NCBI GenBank assembly: GCA_045637505.1 | Contig: JAZTZO010000044.1 | Span: 16,425 to 80,424 of the forward strand | Length of the DNA: 64,000 nucleotides | Source: RGIG4079 sp045637505 | GTDB lineage: Bacteria; Bacteroidota; Bacteroidia; Bacteroidales; Muribaculaceae | Direction: 5' to 3' | Notes under the pieces: model-generated | Database searches by the model: none | What the model saw: the letters and a program-made list of their open reading frames with translations, nothing else | Told to the model about the DNA's origin: nothing | Shown here: piece by piece, positions 62,860-64,000 of the stretch | Position numbering within the stretch: position 1 is the first letter of the stretch | Layout: every line of letters begins with the position of its first letter | Program-made: the position numbers and the translations under genes

Positions 62860-63795
62860 ATGCACGGATTAGTTATAAAAAATACAGGTAGTTGGTATGT
62901 CGTAAAAACCGACAATGGAGAAGAAATTAACTGCAAAATCAAAGGTAATTTTCGTCTTAAAGGTATTCGCACTACAAATCCCATAGCAGTTGGCGACTTG
63001 GTAACAATTTTACCTAACGCCGATGGCTCTGCGTTTATTACAAGCATTGACACTCGCAAAAACTACATAATACGCCGTTCTAGCAACCTCTCAAAAGAGG
63101 CTCATATAATTGCATCAAATGTTGACCAAGCGTTATTAATAGTAACACTTGCCCATCCCGTAACATCTACTACCTTTGTTGATCGTTTTTTAGCAACTGC
63201 CGAAGCCTATCGCATTCCCGCTACAATTGTAATTAACAAAATCGACCTTCTTACCGATGCCGAAGATAAAGAATATCTTGAGGCATGGAGTTACCTATAT
63301 CGTTCAATAGGATATACAGTCATTGAGGTATCGGCTATAACTGGCGAAGGTATTAATGAACTAAAAGAGTCACTCGAAAATAAGATAACCCTTCTTTCGG
63401 GTAATTCAGGTGTTGGAAAATCGACATTAATAAATCAAATAATTCCTGGTCTAAATCTTCGCACTGCCGAAATTTCAACCACACACGACACCGGCATGCA
63501 CACCACTACATTCTCCGAAATGTTCCCATTACCCAATGGAGGCTACCTCATTGACACCCCAGGGGTAAAAGGGTTTGGCACAATTGATTTTGACAGGCAT
63601 GAGGTAGCACATTTCTTCCCCGAAATATTTGAAATAGCCCAAGATTGTCGATTTGGCAACTGCACTCACACCCATGAACCTGGCTGTGCTGTACTCCAAG
63701 CTCTTGAGGATGCTAAAATATCTCAATCAAGATATAATTCATATTTGAGCATACTTGAGGACTCATCCGACGATAAATATCGCAAAGCATTTTAA
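62860..63795 (+). CDS. rsgA: Ribosome small-subunit-dependent GTPase A
   Basis: A circularly permuted GTPase of 311 residues that helps mature the 30S subunit. An N-terminal OB fold (LVIKNTGSWYVVKTDNGEEI) comes first. The G motifs follow in permuted order: VINKIDLL (G4), VSAITGEGI (G5), LLSGNSGVGKSTLINQI (G1), THDTGMHTT (G2) and LIDTPGVKGFG (G3). A zinc knuckle CRFGNCTHTHEPGC ends it. All key residues are present. Confidence 0.97.
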   Translation: MHGLVIKNTGSWYVVKTDNGEEINCKIKGNFRLKGIRTTNPIAVGDLVTILPNADGSAFITSIDTRKNYIIRRSSNLSKEAHIIASNVDQALLIVTLAHPVTSTTFVDRFLATAEAYRIPATIVINKIDLLTDAEDKEYLEAWSYLYRSIGYTVIEVSAITGEGINELKESLENKITLLSGNSGVGKSTLINQIIPGLNLRTAEISTTHDTGMHTTTFSEMFPLPNGGYLIDTPGVKGFGTIDFDRHEVAHFFPEIFEIAQDCRFGNCTHTHEPGCAVLQALEDAKISQSRYNSYLSILEDSSDDKYRKAF

Positions 63796-64000
63796 CTTTT
63801 TTGGCTTGTACTTTATTCGTTGCCGAAATTAATTTCAGCATAAATCTATGCGTATCAATAGCCTACATTCAAAATCGAAGTGCAAAATTTGCGGTAAAAA
63901 AAATAATAACATGAAAAACACCGCAGGTTTGCCAAACGGCTGGGGCGCGTAGCCCCAAAGAGTGAATTTGTAGATAAACAAGCAATACAAAAAAAGGAGA
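63796..64000. other. Intergenic sequence at the right edge with hairpins and a 13-codon frame
   Basis: No gene of useful length is seen. There are a 12-base palindrome GAAATTAATTTC (63825-63836), a short frame MKNTAGLPNGWGA (63911-63952) and a GC-rich hairpin GGGGC / GCCCC (63942-63956) that overlaps its end. The segment could be a leader of a gene beyond the window. Confidence 0.4.

Overview
The window is an AT-rich stretch of a Bacteroidota chromosome, most likely order Bacteroidales. The evidence is: recurrent promoters of the Bacteroides type (-7 box TAnnTTTG, in several cases with a -33 TTTG or TTGC 19-20 bases upstream); no clear Shine-Dalgarno sequences; secreted proteases with type IX secretion-like C-terminal sorting domains; a PorD-like (DUF4835) protein; the carboxynorspermidine decarboxylase NspC; an S16 protein with a long Ala/Glu/Lys tail; and many Bacteroidota-restricted families (DUF4250, DUF3332, DUF6056, DUF2582, a kinase-RapZ fusion). 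I cannot fix the family or genus from sequence alone.

Layout. 1-5.3 kb: 3' part of uvrA, a secreted Sel1-repeat protein, an operon of a lipoprotein, a polyprenyl synthase and a TatD nuclease, then TspO. 5.3-8.7 kb (minus): prfA-pyrF-pgk. 8.7-9.4 kb: the remnant of a phosphodiester glycosidase gene. 9.4-15 kb: DUF4250, pcrA, nspC, a glycosyltransferase and radC. 15-17.3 kb: a flavodoxin-fold oxidoreductase, then a small accessory island made of a likely structured RNA, a 53-residue membrane protein and an unrecognised 323-residue membrane-anchored protein. 17.3-23.4 kb: a SanA-like protein, a methyltransferase, smpB, a Yip1 protein, a sugar-kinase/RapZ fusion with a MurU-like nucleotidyltransferase, and rpsP. 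23.4-35.5 kb (plus): an ABC-F ATPase, an M13 peptidase, then dnaN-exonuclease-coaBC-porD-recN-rlmB-purT. 35.5-43 kb: a Pif1/TPR helicase, a FadL-type barrel, an unusual Tyr/Trp- and Ser/Arg/Gly-rich secreted protein, an HdeD-like protein and a DcaP-like porin. 43-53.8 kb (minus): an envelope-glycosylation pair with rluA-type and fmt genes, DUF3332, mltF-purM-cdsA and a secreted subtilase. 53.8-64 kb: a second subtilase, a MerR regulator, an MFS carrier, an AI-2E family protein, DUF2007, mltG, tRNA-Ser(GCU), two small proteins, yjbQ and rsgA.

Most of the window is housekeeping: translation (prfA, smpB, rpsP, fmt, rlmB, rsgA), DNA replication and repair (uvrA, pcrA, radC, dnaN, recN), nucleotide and cofactor synthesis (pyrF, purM, purT, coaBC) and envelope maintenance (mltF, mltG, cdsA, the MurU-like pair). 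The items most worth a second look are the RNA plus small-membrane-protein island at 15.7-17.2 kb, the kinase-RapZ fusion next to a MurU-like enzyme, the apparent leaderless pcrA promoter, the hairpin directly before the Pif1/TPR helicase start, and the aromatic/SR-rich secreted protein. I saw no CRISPR array, prophage, insertion sequence or rRNA.
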